Shown: positions 1 through 8,950, counted from the stretch's first letter. The stretch: 64,000 bases of DNA from Bacillus weihaiensis (GCF_001889165.1 NZ_CP016020.1:1462501-1526500); one strand, 5' to 3'. Numbers and translations are program-made. Notes: generated from the letters alone by a model not told the origin.

Positions 1-1233
1 CATGCAAAAAAGATTGCTGCAGTTATGGATCTGGCCGCTAAAAATGGCACACCTTTTGTTGGGCTTAATGACTCAGGCGGTGCGAGAATACAAGAAGGTG
101 TGTTATCATTAGATGGTTATGGTCAAATATTTCACCGTAATTCGATTTATTCCGGTGTTATTCCTCAAATCTCCGTTATCCTTGGACCTTGTGCAGGTGG
201 CGCAGTTTATTCACCTGCTATAACAGATTTTGTATTTATGGTTGAAAAAACGAGTCAAATGTTTATCACAGGTCCTAAAGTAATAGAAACAGTAACAGGA
301 GAAAAAATTAGTTCTGAGGATTTAGGTGGGGCGAATGTACATAATACGATTAGTGGAAATGCTCATTTCTCCGGTGAAACAGAAGAAGAGGTTTTAATGC
401 AGGTAAGAGATCTTTTAAGCTATTTGCCACAAAATAATGAGGAAAAACCTCCTGTATCAGCATGTCCGCAAGAATCTGATGATCGTCCTGACTTGGCCGA
501 ACTCATTCCTATTGACGCTATTCGTCCATATGATGTTAGAGTTGTGATTGATCAAGTCGTTGATCAAAAGTCGTTTATGGAAGTACAAAAAGGGTTTGCA
601 AAAAATATTGTTGTAGGCTTTGCGAGAATAAAAGGCGAGGTTGTCGGTTTAGTTTGTAATCAGCCTAAGTATATGGCTGGTGGACTTGATATTGACTCTT
701 CTGACAAAGCAGCAAGGTTCATCCGGTTTTGTGATTCCTTTCAAATTCCGATCATCACGTTTGAGGATGTAACAGGATTTTTTCCAGGAGTTAAACAAGA
801 GCATGGTGGGATTATCCGTCATGGTGCAAAAATATTATATGCTTACTCTGAAGCTACTGTACCGAAGCTTACGGTCATTTTAAGAAAAGCGTACGGTGGA
901 GCATACGTTGCTTTAAATAGTAAATCTATTGGGGCAGATTTAGTGTTTGCTTGGCCAAATGCTGAAATAGCTGTTATGGGTCCTCAAGGAGCTGCGAATA
1001 TAATATTTGCCAGAGAAATTCAGAATAGTGATCATCCAGAGAGTGTGAGAGCAGAGAAGATTGAGGAGTATCGAAAGAAATTTGCCAATCCATATGTTGC
1101 TGCCAGTCAAGGGATGGTCGATGATGTCATTGACCCAAGAGAAACTCGGATAAAGCTTATCCAAGCCCTTGAAATGCTAAGAACAAAAAAAGAGGATCGA
1201 CCAAAGAAGAAGCATGGAAATATTCCTTTATAA
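1..1233 (+). CDS. yqjD: Acyl-CoA carboxylase carboxyltransferase subunit (YqjD-like), 5' truncated by window edge
   Basis: The reading frame is open from base 1, so the window holds only the C-terminal ~410 residues and the true start lies upstream. The protein has the crotonase-like carboxyltransferase fold of the biotin-dependent propionyl-/methylmalonyl-CoA carboxylase beta family. Visible are the N-domain glycine-rich oxyanion segment (GPCAGGAVYSPA), then the C-domain with GGLDID, TFEDVTGFFPG and RKAYGGAY. Such subunits move a carboxyl group from carboxybiotin to an acyl-CoA in the cytoplasm. The next gene follows after 20 bp, and the pair matches the yqjD-yqjE order of B. subtilis. The exact acyl-CoA substrate cannot be read from the sequence. 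Family assignment is firm. Confidence 0.9.
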   Translation, partial: HAKKIAAVMDLAAKNGTPFVGLNDSGGARIQEGVLSLDGYGQIFHRNSIYSGVIPQISVILGPCAGGAVYSPAITDFVFMVEKTSQMFITGPKVIETVTGEKISSEDLGGANVHNTISGNAHFSGETEEEVLMQVRDLLSYLPQNNEEKPPVSACPQESDDRPDLAELIPIDAIRPYDVRVVIDQVVDQKSFMEVQKGFAKNIVVGFARIKGEVVGLVCNQPKYMAGGLDIDSSDKAARFIRFCDSFQIPIITFEDVTGFFPGVKQEHGGIIRHGAKILYAYSEATVPKLTVILRKAYGGAYVALNSKSIGADLVFAWPNAEIAVMGPQGAANIIFAREIQNSDHPESVRAEKIEEYRKKFANPYVAASQGMVDDVIDPRETRIKLIQALEMLRTKKEDRPKKKHGNIPL

Positions 1234-1253
1234 CAAAAGTGGAGGTACCTACA

Positions 1254-2372
1254 ATGATCAATAATCAACGGTTAGTAGATGAATTTTTAGAACTAGTTCA
1301 AATTGATTCAGAAACAAAAAATGAAGCGCAAATAGCAAAGGTTTTAAAAGAAAAATTTTCTTCATTAGGACTTGAAGTAGTAGAAGATGATACAACAAAT
1401 ATTACAGGCCATGGTGCAGGAAATTTAGTGTGTACTTTGCCTGCGACGAAAGAAGATGTAGATACTATTTACTTCACTTCTCATATGGACACAGTTGTAC
1501 CAGGTAACGGAATTAAACCAAGTATTAAAGACGGGTATATTATTACCGATGGCACGACTATCTTAGGTGCTGATGATAAGGCTGGGCTTGCAGCGATGTT
1601 AGAGGCGATTAGAACGTTAAAAGAGAAAAATATTCCGCATGGTAAAATTGAATTTGTCATTACAGTTGGAGAGGAGTCAGGATTAGTAGGTGCTAAGGCA
1701 TTAGATCCTTCTCTAATGACTGCGAAATATGGGTATGCTTTAGATAGTGATGGGAAAGTAGGAACAATTATCGTTGCGGCGCCAACACAGGCAAAGGTGA
1801 AAGCAACTATTTATGGAAAAACAGCGCATGCTGGAGTTGCACCTGAGAAGGGTATATCAGCTATTACAATCGCTGCGAAATCTATTTCAAGAATGCCGTT
1901 AGGACGTATTGATGAGGAAACAACCGCTAATATCGGACGTTTTGAGGGTGGCACACAGACAAATATTGTATGTGATTTAGTACATATTCTTGCAGAGGCA
2001 AGATCATTGGTACCAGAAAAAATGGAAGCACAAGTAAAGAAAATGAAGGAAGCATTTGAAACAGTTGCAAATGAAATGGGAGGTCGAGCAGACGTAGAAG
2101 TTGACGTTATGTATCCAGGCTTTAAATTTGCAGATGGTGATCATGTAGTGGAAGTTGCGAAACGAGCAGCAGCTAAAATCGGTCGTTCAAGCGAATTACA
2201 AACAAGTGGTGGCGGTAGTGATGCAAATGTGATAGCTGGTAATGGAATTCCTACTGTCAATTTAGCAGTGGGCTATGAGGAAATTCACACGACTAATGAA
2301 AAGATGCCGATTGAAGAACTTGAGAAAACAGCAGAACTTGTCGTTGCTATTATTGAAGAAGTAGCGAAATAA
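1254..2372 (+). CDS. yqjE: M20-family peptidase, PepT/tripeptidase-like (YqjE)
   Basis: A 372-residue cytoplasmic zinc peptidase of the M20 family. The metal-site motifs are present: SHMDTVVPG (first His/Asp), ADDKAG (bridging Asp), GEESG (catalytic Glu and ligand), LDSDG and the late TTNEKM histidine region. The dimerisation-domain motif GKTAHAGVAPEKG is also visible. It is expected to remove N-terminal residues from small peptides. The ATG start was chosen because GGAGG lies just upstream; an in-frame GTG 15 bp earlier overlaps that ribosome binding site and is unlikely. It follows the carboxyltransferase gene closely and is followed by an intrinsic terminator, so the two are probably cotranscribed. 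Confidence 0.9.
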   Translation: MINNQRLVDEFLELVQIDSETKNEAQIAKVLKEKFSSLGLEVVEDDTTNITGHGAGNLVCTLPATKEDVDTIYFTSHMDTVVPGNGIKPSIKDGYIITDGTTILGADDKAGLAAMLEAIRTLKEKNIPHGKIEFVITVGEESGLVGAKALDPSLMTAKYGYALDSDGKVGTIIVAAPTQAKVKATIYGKTAHAGVAPEKGISAITIAAKSISRMPLGRIDEETTANIGRFEGGTQTNIVCDLVHILAEARSLVPEKMEAQVKKMKEAFETVANEMGGRADVEVDVMYPGFKFADGDHVVEVAKRAAAKIGRSSELQTSGGGSDANVIAGNGIPTVNLAVGYEEIHTTNEKMPIEELEKTAELVVAIIEEVAK

Positions 2373-2376
2373 TAAG

Positions 2377-2410
2377 AAAAAAGTGCTCTTTTATAGAGTG
2401 CTTTTTTCTT
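2377..2410 (+). terminator. Intrinsic terminator after yqjE
   Basis: A 13-bp stem (AAAAAAGTGCTCT against AGAGTGCTTTTTT, two G-U pairs) with a 5-nt loop runs into a T-tract four bases after the yqjE stop codon. Confidence 0.85.
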
Positions 2411-2887
2411 TGGTCAGGAAGCTAAAGATGTAGTGATTGTGGATAAATACTCACATGCTCCAGTTCAGTAGTCTAACTTTTTGAAAAAAATCAGCTGCCA
2501 AGACTGCTCGTTGTCTAGGTCCATGCGTTTTTGTTCTTACATAGTGGACTTTTTTATGTAGCGTCGGACAAAAATATTTGTACTAAAGTAATCATCCGCC
2601 TGATAAGAGCTTATAAATACATGGCTTACGAGGAAAATTTAGATCGAATGCCAAGCTACATATTCATTACCTCCCTCTTATATCGAGTTCATCTTTCCCT
2701 CCTTTCATTATCTCTATTGAATCTTTAACATGATACGAACGAAGAGAGCTATCAAGCATCCAATTAAGTAAAAAAACATCTTTATAAGTGTATGTAACCC
2801 AATTAATAAGATTTTTACCAACTATAGTTTTGAGGAAATTAAGAAGAATAAGAAGGTAAGGCAGAAAATTAAAAGGAGGAGTTTCGT
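2411..2887. other. Gene-poor spacer before the CAP lipoprotein
   Basis: About 480 bp of AT-rich sequence. A 65-codon open frame exists near 2531-2728, but it lacks a convincing ribosome binding site and reads like chance translation. The only clear signal is the AAAAGGAGGA ribosome binding site just before 2888. This is where the B. subtilis-like gene order stops and the accessory block begins. Confidence 0.6.
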
Positions 2888-3970
2888 TTGATAAAGAAGA
2901 AATTAGGTCTTTTAGCTACAAGTGCTTTCATTATTGGACTTGTTGGATGTAATAATAATGATGAAGCGTTCGAAGGTGATGAACGTATTGGCACTGTTAA
3001 TGTATCAGATAACACAGATAACATGAATGATATGGGAAATCGTAGTTATGGTCCATTTGCACGTCAAATTACGACAAGAAATGAAAATGTTCCAAACGTC
3101 TATAATGGTGATCGTTATCATGATATAGCAGATAATGATTTTGACTTTGATTTCGTACCGGATCGGAAGATGAATGATGATGATTTTCTTGGTATGACAA
3201 TCTCAAGCTCAAAAACAAATATAGATAGCAACGATTATCCGCATACAAAGGCTATTGCTGTTCAGGAAGCAAAATATAAATATATTACGGCGAATTCAAA
3301 AGAAGAGGCAAAACAACAGGCACAGCAATATATCGAACAACAAAAACAACAAGGTATGGAAAAAGCAAACCAGTTGGTGCAACAATATCAAAACTCAAGA
3401 ACACAAAATCAACAAAATAACCAAGTAAATAAAGAGGAACGTCAAGCTCAAATTCAACAAGAGAAAGCAAATGAGCAACAAGCACCAAGACAAGAAGAGG
3501 TAGAGAAACAACCAGCGAAAAATGAACAAGCGCAAGCACCAAATCAACAAGCTGAAAATCAACAAAAAGAAGCAAAACAGCCTGCGCAGAATATGAGTCA
3601 AGCCGTGCAACAGGTAATTGATCTTACGAATGCAGAAAGAAGAAAAAATGGGCTACCGGAATTGACAGGAGATACTCAGTTAAATGGAGTTGCTCAGAAG
3701 AAATCAGAGGATATGAGACAAAATAATTACTTTTCACATACGAGTCCAACCTATGGATCACCTTTTGACATGATGCGTGATTTTGGTGTGTCGTATAAAA
3801 CAGCAGGCGAAAATATTGCACAAGGCCAACAGACTCCTGCAGCTGTAGTGCAAGCCTGGATGAATAGTGAAGGACACCGTAAGAATATTTTAAGTAAAGA
3901 TTTTACTCATATTGGAGTCGGCTATGACAAGAATGGTCATCATTGGACTCAGATGTTCATTGGTAAGTAA
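2888..3970 (+). CDS. CAP/SCP-domain lipoprotein (YkwD-like)
   Basis: A 360-residue exported protein. The N-terminus is a lipoprotein signal peptide with the lipobox LVGC (Cys21). Residues ~125-240 form a very Q/N/K/E-rich linker of low complexity. Residues ~243-360 are a CAP (SCP/PR-1) domain, with the family motifs LTNAERRKNG, FSHTSP, AGENIA, WMNSEGHRKNIL and the final HHWTQMF. CAP proteins of this YkwD type occur in spores and envelopes of Bacillaceae; their biochemical role is not settled. The TTG start is supported by AAAAGGAGGA six bases upstream. It ends in a bidirectional terminator shared with the convergent lipoprotein gene. Confidence 0.88.
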   Translation: MIKKKLGLLATSAFIIGLVGCNNNDEAFEGDERIGTVNVSDNTDNMNDMGNRSYGPFARQITTRNENVPNVYNGDRYHDIADNDFDFDFVPDRKMNDDDFLGMTISSSKTNIDSNDYPHTKAIAVQEAKYKYITANSKEEAKQQAQQYIEQQKQQGMEKANQLVQQYQNSRTQNQQNNQVNKEERQAQIQQEKANEQQAPRQEEVEKQPAKNEQAQAPNQQAENQQKEAKQPAQNMSQAVQQVIDLTNAERRKNGLPELTGDTQLNGVAQKKSEDMRQNNYFSHTSPTYGSPFDMMRDFGVSYKTAGENIAQGQQTPAAVVQAWMNSEGHRKNILSKDFTHIGVGYDKNGHHWTQMFIGK

Positions 3971-3977
3971 AGGTGGA

Positions 3978-4018
3978 TTGTAAAGAAAAGAGCCCATGTC
4001 GGGCTTTTTTCTTTACAA
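3978..4018. terminator. Bidirectional terminator between two convergent lipoprotein genes
   Basis: An 18-bp near-perfect stem (TTGTAAAGAAAAGAGCCC against GGGCTTTTTTCTTTACAA) with a 5-nt loop. A T-rich arm on both strands lets it serve both genes. It overlaps the last codons of the minus-strand gene. Confidence 0.9.
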
Positions 4019-4474
4019 TTCAAATTCAATTGATGTTTTAAATTTTTCTCCCTCTTTTGGTGTCATCCATACGCTCAATACATAGTCTCCTGAATCAAGA
4101 CTCAATTCATTTAAATTAATTTTATGCACATAGCTTTCTCCTTGTTTAATTTCTTCACTTCCAAGTGCCGTCAGGAATGTTGCTGTACTAGAAAATAAGT
4201 ATATCTCTTTGCCAGCCTTAGTGGACACAGAGTAGTCTATCCTTTGTGAACTAGTGAATTCCAGATTGACAACCTTTTCAGTGTCATTTTTCACTGAATA
4301 AGTAAATTGTAATGGGTTTTCTTCTACTAGTGTTGCTTTCATTTCTCCAGCTACAATCCCTCCCTGTGAAGAATTGGAATCATGTTGATTTTCTGTGTTG
4401 CTGTCTTCCTTCGTCGTTCCGCAGCCACCTAATATGACGACCGTTACACTAATTAAAATAAATAATTTTTTCAT
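4013..4474 (-). CDS. BsuPI-domain lipoprotein
   Basis: A 153-residue lipoprotein: signal peptide with lipobox ILGGC (Cys18), then a short polar linker (TTKEDSNTENQ...), then a beta-rich domain resembling the BsuPI family named after the B. subtilis intracellular proteinase inhibitor. It includes the runs FTYSVKNDTEKVVNLEFTS and LDSGDYVLSVWMTP. The BsuPI fold is immunoglobulin-like; membrane-anchored members are common in Bacillaceae and mostly uncharacterised, so a protease-inhibitor role is only a family-based guess. AAAGGAG precedes the ATG. It is divergent from the urea cluster and convergent with the CAP gene. Confidence 0.75.
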   Translation of the reverse strand: MKKLFILISVTVVILGGCGTTKEDSNTENQHDSNSSQGGIVAGEMKATLVEENPLQFTYSVKNDTEKVVNLEFTSSQRIDYSVSTKAGKEIYLFSSTATFLTALGSEEIKQGESYVHKINLNELSLDSGDYVLSVWMTPKEGEKFKTSIEFEL

Positions 4475-4566
4475 CGTAATTCTCCTTTTAGCTTTTATTA
4501 TGATTAGTCGAGTAAACGTTTCTTTTCGTTACAATAAAATAGGAAGTTAATTCAATAGGTTTTACA

Positions 4567-4583
4567 TGTTAGTAAAACTCACA
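4567..4583. promoter_or_regulatory. Candidate GlnR/TnrA-type nitrogen operator
   Basis: TGTTAGTAAAACTCACA fits the conserved half-sites TGTNA-N7-TNACA of GlnR/TnrA boxes. Two of the less conserved inner positions deviate. It lies ~160 bp upstream of the predicted urtA -10 box and ~90 bp from the start of the divergent lipoprotein gene, so which promoter it would serve is uncertain. Confidence 0.45.
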
Positions 4584-4660
4584 ATAAAAGAAGTAACAAT
4601 ATTAAATGAACTGAGCAGTATTCTTTTTGTTCCGAATGTTGCTCGATCATTACACGTTAA

Positions 4661-4674
4661 TGTTAACGTTTACA
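4661..4674. promoter_or_regulatory. Candidate cre (CcpA) site upstream of urtA
   Basis: TGTTAACGTTTACA matches the catabolite-responsive consensus TGWAANCGNTNWCA at all but one position. It also overlaps a 7-bp inverted repeat (ACGTTAA-TG-TTAACGT, 4654-4669). It sits ~35 bp upstream of the predicted -35 box of urtA. Confidence 0.45.
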
Positions 4675-4707
4675 TAATAAAATATTTAAAAAATTTAAAA
4701 AACTCGT

Positions 4708-4735
4708 TGTTTCTCTCTGTAATTTCTGTATAATG
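4708..4735 (+). promoter_or_regulatory. Predicted sigma-A promoter of the urea cluster
   Basis: TTGTTT, a 16-bp spacer, then TATAAT, 78 bp before the urtA start codon. The -10 box is perfect; the -35 box is weak, as expected for an activator-dependent promoter. Confidence 0.55.
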
Positions 4736-4813
4736 TGAATTATAAAGTTGATGTTATGTTTTGTGACAAGTAAAGTCAGCTTTTTGAACATTAATAAGGA
4801 GGGGTATGCAAAT

Positions 4814-6055
4814 ATGGTAAAAAAAGGGCTCATGTTATTTGTTTTTTCGATTTTGTTTTTAGCATCCTGCGCACAAACAAGTAATCCAACGACAAATGAA
4901 GGGGAAGCGTCAGAATCCACTTCAGGTGAAAACAGTGAAACAGTGCAAGTTGGAATTTTACATTCTTTAAGTGGAACTATGGCAATTAGTGAAGTGTCGT
5001 TACGTGATGCAGAACTTATGGCAATTGAAGAGATTAATGCTGCTGGAGGTGTATTAGGTAAACAGATTAAACCTATTATCGAGGATGGAGCCTCTGATTG
5101 GCCAACATTTGCAGAAAAAGCCAGGAAACTATTACAAAAGGATCAAGTAGCAACAATCTTTGGTGGCTGGACATCTGCTAGTCGTAAAGCCATGCTTCCA
5201 GTTGTTGAACAAAATAACGGTTTATTATGGTATCCCGTGCAGTATGAAGGGATGGAAGAATCACCAAATATTTTTTATACAGGAGCAACTACTAATCAAC
5301 AAATTGTACCAGCGGTGGATTGGTTGATTGAGAATAAAGGAGACCATATTTTCTTAGTTGGCTCTGACTATGTTTTTCCGAGAACAGCAAATAAAATTAT
5401 TAATGCTCAACTCGAGTCAGAAGGCGGAAAAGTTGTTGCAGAAGAGTATACACCTCTAGGACACACAGACTACAACACAATTATCAACAAGATAAAATCC
5501 ACGAAACCAGATGCAATCTTTAATACATTGAATGGAGATAGTAATGTGGCATTTTTTAAACAATTAAAGGATGCTGGTATATCTGCAGATGATATTCCTG
5601 TTCTATCAGTGAGTGTAGCTGAGGAAGAAATAAGAGGAATAGGCACGAATGTATTAGAAGGTCATTATGCAGCATGGAACTACTTCCAAACTACAGACAC
5701 TCCAGAGAATAAAACGTTCGTTGAAAACTACAAATCCAAATATGGGGAAGACCGAGTAACGGGAGATCCAATTGAAGCTGCCTACATTGCTGTTTACTTA
5801 TGGAAGGAAGCTGTGGAGAAGGCAGGCTCCTTTGAAGTTGCTAAAGTAAAAGAGGCATCAGATGGAATCGAGTATCAGGCACCAGGGGGGTTAGTGAAAA
5901 TTGATGGAGAAACTCAGCACATCTATAAAACGGTTCGAATTGGAGAGGTGCAATCCGATGGTCAATTTAATGAAGTATGGAATTCAGGTGAACAGGTGAA
6001 ACCAGATCCTTACTTAAAATCTTACGATTGGGCCTCTGATCTTAGTAGTGAATAA
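4814..6055 (+). CDS. urtA: Urea ABC transporter substrate-binding lipoprotein UrtA
   Basis: A 413-residue lipoprotein (lipobox LASC) of the type 1 periplasmic binding fold used by branched-chain amino acid/urea importers. After the signal peptide and a Ser/Thr/Glu linker come the family features [28 protein letters not shown], a [10 protein letters not shown] segment and [11 protein letters not shown]. The last is close to the UrtA signature rather than to LivJ. The protein is expected to capture urea at the outer face of the membrane. The ATG preceded by AAGGAGGGG is taken as start; an upstream in-frame ATG would add 22 residues and lacks a ribosome binding site. Its place ahead of two permeases, two ATPases and urease supports urea as ligand. 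Confidence 0.93.
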   Translation: MVKKGLMLFVFSILFLASCAQTSNPTTNEGEASESTSGENSETVQVGILHSLSGTMAISEVSLRDAELMAIEEINAAGGVLGKQIKPIIEDGASDWPTFAEKARKLLQKDQVATIFGGWTSASRKAMLPVVEQNNGLLWYPVQYEGMEESPNIFYTGATTNQQIVPAVDWLIENKGDHIFLVGSDYVFPRTANKIINAQLESEGGKVVAEEYTPLGHTDYNTIINKIKSTKPDAIFNTLNGDSNVAFFKQLKDAGISADDIPVLSVSVAEEEIRGIGTNVLEGHYAAWNYFQTTDTPENKTFVENYKSKYGEDRVTGDPIEAAYIAVYLWKEAVEKAGSFEVAKVKEASDGIEYQAPGGLVKIDGETQHIYKTVRIGEVQSDGQFNEVWNSGEQVKPDPYLKSYDWASDLSSE

Positions 6056-6071
6056 GTAGAAAAGAAGGGTT

Positions 6072-6105
6072 GATAGTAGGTCAAACTGAGCTGACCTACT
6101 ATCAT
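6072..6105 (+). terminator. Perfect hairpin after urtA (attenuator or mRNA-end protector)
   Basis: A perfect 13-bp stem (TGATAGTAGGTCA / TGACCTACTATCA) with an 8-nt loop sits 16 bp past the urtA stop and 137 bp before urtB. The following tract is only weakly T-rich (TCTTAG), so partial termination or 3' protection of the binding-protein message is more likely than full termination. Confidence 0.65.
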
Positions 6106-6241
6106 CTTAGATTGGATCCTGCGACTTCTTATGTAACGTAGACGAAAATCGTCGTATCCTTATTTAGCTTAGCTTTCCATAGATAGTAATTTAATCCTTG
6201 ATTAAAAAACTAAAATAGTACGCCTAGAGGGGGGAGAGTTC

Positions 6242-7144
6242 GTGTCAATTTTAATTTCACAATTATTTAATGGGGTTAGTTTAGGCTCTATCCTTTTATT
6301 AATCGCACTGGGGTTAGCGATTACGTTTGGTTTAATGAATATCATTAACATGGCACATGGAGAGTTTATTATGATTGGTGCTTACACTACGTATGTTCTT
6401 CAGCAAGTATTCATTCAATATCTTCCATCAACTTTATTTGACTTATATTTTCTATTAGCAATACCCTTTTCTTTTCTAGTTGCTGCTTTGTTTGGGCTAC
6501 TGATGGAAAAGACGGTCGTGAGGTTTTTATACGAAAGACCTCTTGATAGTCTACTGGCCACTTGGGGAGTTAGTTTAATATTGCAACAACTTGCTCGATT
6601 AGTATTTGGAGCGCCTAATGTTGCAGTGGTGTCCCCTTCATGGTTAGAAGGTGGCTTATCAATTGCAGGTATTACATTTCCTTACAAGAGATTGTTTATT
6701 ATAGCGTTAGTTGTGATGTGCCTTGGCTTTTTGTTTTTCTATTTATATAAAACATCTACAGGTAGAAAGATGAAGGCTGTTACGCTTAATCGAGACATGG
6801 CTGCTTGTTTAGGTGTATCCACAAGAAAGGTTGACAGTACAGCATTTGCACTGGGGAGTGGTTTTGCTGGAATCGCAGGCTCCTCTTTAACATTGATCGG
6901 TTCGATTGGGCCGACTCTTGGGACCACCTATATCGTCGATGCTTTTATGATCGTTATTCTAGGTGGTATTGGAAAACTAAAAGGAACAGTGCTGGCAGCT
7001 TTATTATTAGGTATTATGAGTACATTTGTAGAACTTTCAACAGGTGCAACTTATGCCAAAGTCGTTGTATTTGCATTTATTATTCTCTTCTTACAATGGA
7101 AGCCTACGGGATTGGTCAGTTTAAAGGCTCGTGCGTTAGATTAA
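6242..7144 (+). CDS. urtB: Urea ABC transporter permease UrtB
   Basis: A 300-residue inner-membrane permease of the LivH type with about eight hydrophobic helices. The N-terminus (LFNGVSLGSILLLIALGLA followed by GLMNIINMAHGEF) is the conserved start of branched-chain/urea permeases. Near the C-terminus the segment IVDAFMIVILGGIGKLKG contains the family's ATPase-coupling loop. The GTG start has AGGGGGGAGAG upstream. It pairs with UrtC to form the channel. The long leader after urtA contains a hairpin, suggesting lower permease than binding-protein expression. Confidence 0.92.
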   Translation: MSILISQLFNGVSLGSILLLIALGLAITFGLMNIINMAHGEFIMIGAYTTYVLQQVFIQYLPSTLFDLYFLLAIPFSFLVAALFGLLMEKTVVRFLYERPLDSLLATWGVSLILQQLARLVFGAPNVAVVSPSWLEGGLSIAGITFPYKRLFIIALVVMCLGFLFFYLYKTSTGRKMKAVTLNRDMAACLGVSTRKVDSTAFALGSGFAGIAGSSLTLIGSIGPTLGTTYIVDAFMIVILGGIGKLKGTVLAALLLGIMSTFVELSTGATYAKVVVFAFIILFLQWKPTGLVSLKARALD

Positions 7145-7157
7145 TGGAGGTGTAGAA

Positions 7158-8231
7158 ATGATAAAAAAGTATTCCCAAGGAACTTACTATGGGTTGTTCT
7201 TTGTGCTATTAATAGTTGCACCATTTTTTTTATCAGATTTTAGAATGGGTCTTCTCGCTAAATTTTTATGTTTTGCAATGATTGCAGTAGGTATTAGTCT
7301 TATTTGGGGTTATACAGGAATCTTGAGTCTTGGTCACGGAGTATTTTTCGGTTTGGGTGCTTATTGTATGGCGATGTATTTAAAGCTTGAAGCGTCCCCG
7401 AATGGTATACCTGACTTTATGGAATGGAATGGTATATCGGAATTGCCATTTATTTGGACAGTATTTCAAAATCCAATAATTGCACTATTGGCGGTCATTT
7501 TTGTGCCATTTGGTCTTGCTTGGATTATCGGCTATTTTACTTTTAAAAATAGAATTAAAGGAGTGTTCTTTTCATTAATCTCTCAGGCTGTCGTAGTTGT
7601 AGCGGTGACTCTGTTTATTGGGAGTCAGCATATAACGGGGGGAACAAGTGGTTTGACTAACTTTTTCACTATATTTCAGGTTCCTTTAGCAGATTCGGGG
7701 ACAAAGCAATTTCTTTATTATCTTACTGTTCTTTTATTAGCTGCGATCATGTTTTTTTCATTATTAATCACAAAAACACGTTTTGGACGGTTGTTGATAG
7801 CTATTCGTGATGGGGAAAACAGACTTCGCTTTCTAGGGTATAATCCAGCGATCTTTAAAGTGTTTGTTTATTCATTAAGTGCTGCGTTTGCAGGGGTAGC
7901 TGGTGCATTATTCGTCCTACAAGTTGGAATCATTACCCCAGAAATGATGGGGATCATTCCATCAATAGAAATGGTCCTTTGGGTAGCGATTGGAGGTCGT
8001 CACTCCATTTTAGGTGCTGCGATGGGAGCGATCTTAACGAATAGCGCAAAAAGCTTTTTAAGCGAGTCATACCCAGAAATCTGGACCATATTCTTAGGTG
8101 CCTTATTTTTAATCGTTGTTCTGTATCTTCCTGATGGGTTGGCTGGCTTCGTGGAAAAAATTAAAAATCGTTTCTCTCCAAAAGTAAAGGAAGGGGGAGA
8201 TCAACATGAAGCCAATACTCTCGTGTCATAA
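7158..8231 (+). CDS. urtC: Urea ABC transporter permease UrtC
   Basis: A 357-residue LivM-type permease with about ten membrane helices. Family features are LIWGYTGILSLGHGVFFGLGAY in the N-terminal half and AIRDGENRLRFLGYNPAIFKVFVYSLSAAFAGVAGAL toward the C-terminus. It begins 13 bp after urtB, and its last 26 bases overlap urtD, so the two are translationally coupled. The ribosome binding site of urtD (AAGGGGGAG) lies inside its coding end. It forms the translocation pathway with UrtB. Confidence 0.92.
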   Translation: MIKKYSQGTYYGLFFVLLIVAPFFLSDFRMGLLAKFLCFAMIAVGISLIWGYTGILSLGHGVFFGLGAYCMAMYLKLEASPNGIPDFMEWNGISELPFIWTVFQNPIIALLAVIFVPFGLAWIIGYFTFKNRIKGVFFSLISQAVVVVAVTLFIGSQHITGGTSGLTNFFTIFQVPLADSGTKQFLYYLTVLLLAAIMFFSLLITKTRFGRLLIAIRDGENRLRFLGYNPAIFKVFVYSLSAAFAGVAGALFVLQVGIITPEMMGIIPSIEMVLWVAIGGRHSILGAAMGAILTNSAKSFLSESYPEIWTIFLGALFLIVVLYLPDGLAGFVEKIKNRFSPKVKEGGDQHEANTLVS

Positions 8232-8949
8232 TGTTGTAGTAGATTTTTCAGGATTTAAAGCATTACAAGGTGTGAATCTAGATATAACCAGCAAAGAGGT
8301 TCTTTTTTTAATAGGACCTAACGGGGCGGGGAAAACAACCTTGCTTGATGTGATTTGTGGAAAAACGAAATCCTTTGAAGGAGATATTACCTTTGAAGAT
8401 CGACTGAATTTGACGAAGCTTACGGAAAAAAGAATTGTGGAAGAAGGGATTGCGAGAAAGTTTCAATCACCATCTATTTTCTTGAAGTTAACACCATATG
8501 AAAATTTAGAAATTGCAATGAAACAAAAGAAAACATTATTATCGATTTTTTTTGCAAAGATGAACAAGTCGGAGGCTAAAAAAATAGAAGATATCTTAAA
8601 AAAAATTGGCTTATATGAAGAGAGAAATAAAATTTCGGGGTCTTTATCTCATGGTCAAAAGCAATGGCTCGAAATCGGAATGCAATTGATTCAAGAACCA
8701 TCATTGCTTTTATTAGATGAGCCAATTGCAGGTATGTCAGGGGAAGAGAGAACAAAAACTGGAGAGTTGATCCATGAAATTGCAAAAAACTGTACCGTGT
8801 TAGTTGTAGAACATGACATGGAATTTGTTAGAAAGTACTCTACGAAAGTAGTTGTTATGCATGAAGGGAAGGTTCTTTGCCAAGGAGGTATGAGTGAGAT
8901 TCAAGAGAATGAGGAAGTGAAAAACGTGTATCTTGGAAGGAGTCGTTAA
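8206..8949 (+). CDS. urtD: Urea ABC transporter ATPase UrtD
   Basis: A 247-residue ABC ATPase of the LivG/UrtD branch. It has Walker A GPNGAGKTT, the Q-loop region ARKFQSPSIF, the signature SLSHGQKQWLEIGM (LSHGQ rather than LSGGQ, usual in UrtD), Walker B LLLLDEPIAGM and the H-loop VEHDMEF. It drives urea import with UrtE. The ATG is 26 bp inside the end of urtC behind AAGGGGGAGATCAAC. UrtE starts 2 bp after its stop. Confidence 0.93.
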   Translation: MKPILSCHNVVVDFSGFKALQGVNLDITSKEVLFLIGPNGAGKTTLLDVICGKTKSFEGDITFEDRLNLTKLTEKRIVEEGIARKFQSPSIFLKLTPYENLEIAMKQKKTLLSIFFAKMNKSEAKKIEDILKKIGLYEERNKISGSLSHGQKQWLEIGMQLIQEPSLLLLDEPIAGMSGEERTKTGELIHEIAKNCTVLVVEHDMEFVRKYSTKVVVMHEGKVLCQGGMSEIQENEEVKNVYLGRSR

Positions 8950-8950
8950 C

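Noticed and set aside
2531-2728. 65-codon open frame after yqjE
   Set aside because: No ribosome binding site, odd residue composition and a position in AT-rich spacer; read as chance.
3285-3610. Two overlapping Leu/Phe/Val-rich frames antisense to the CAP lipoprotein gene
   Set aside because: They are the complement of the CAA/GAA-rich linker and only mimic membrane proteins.
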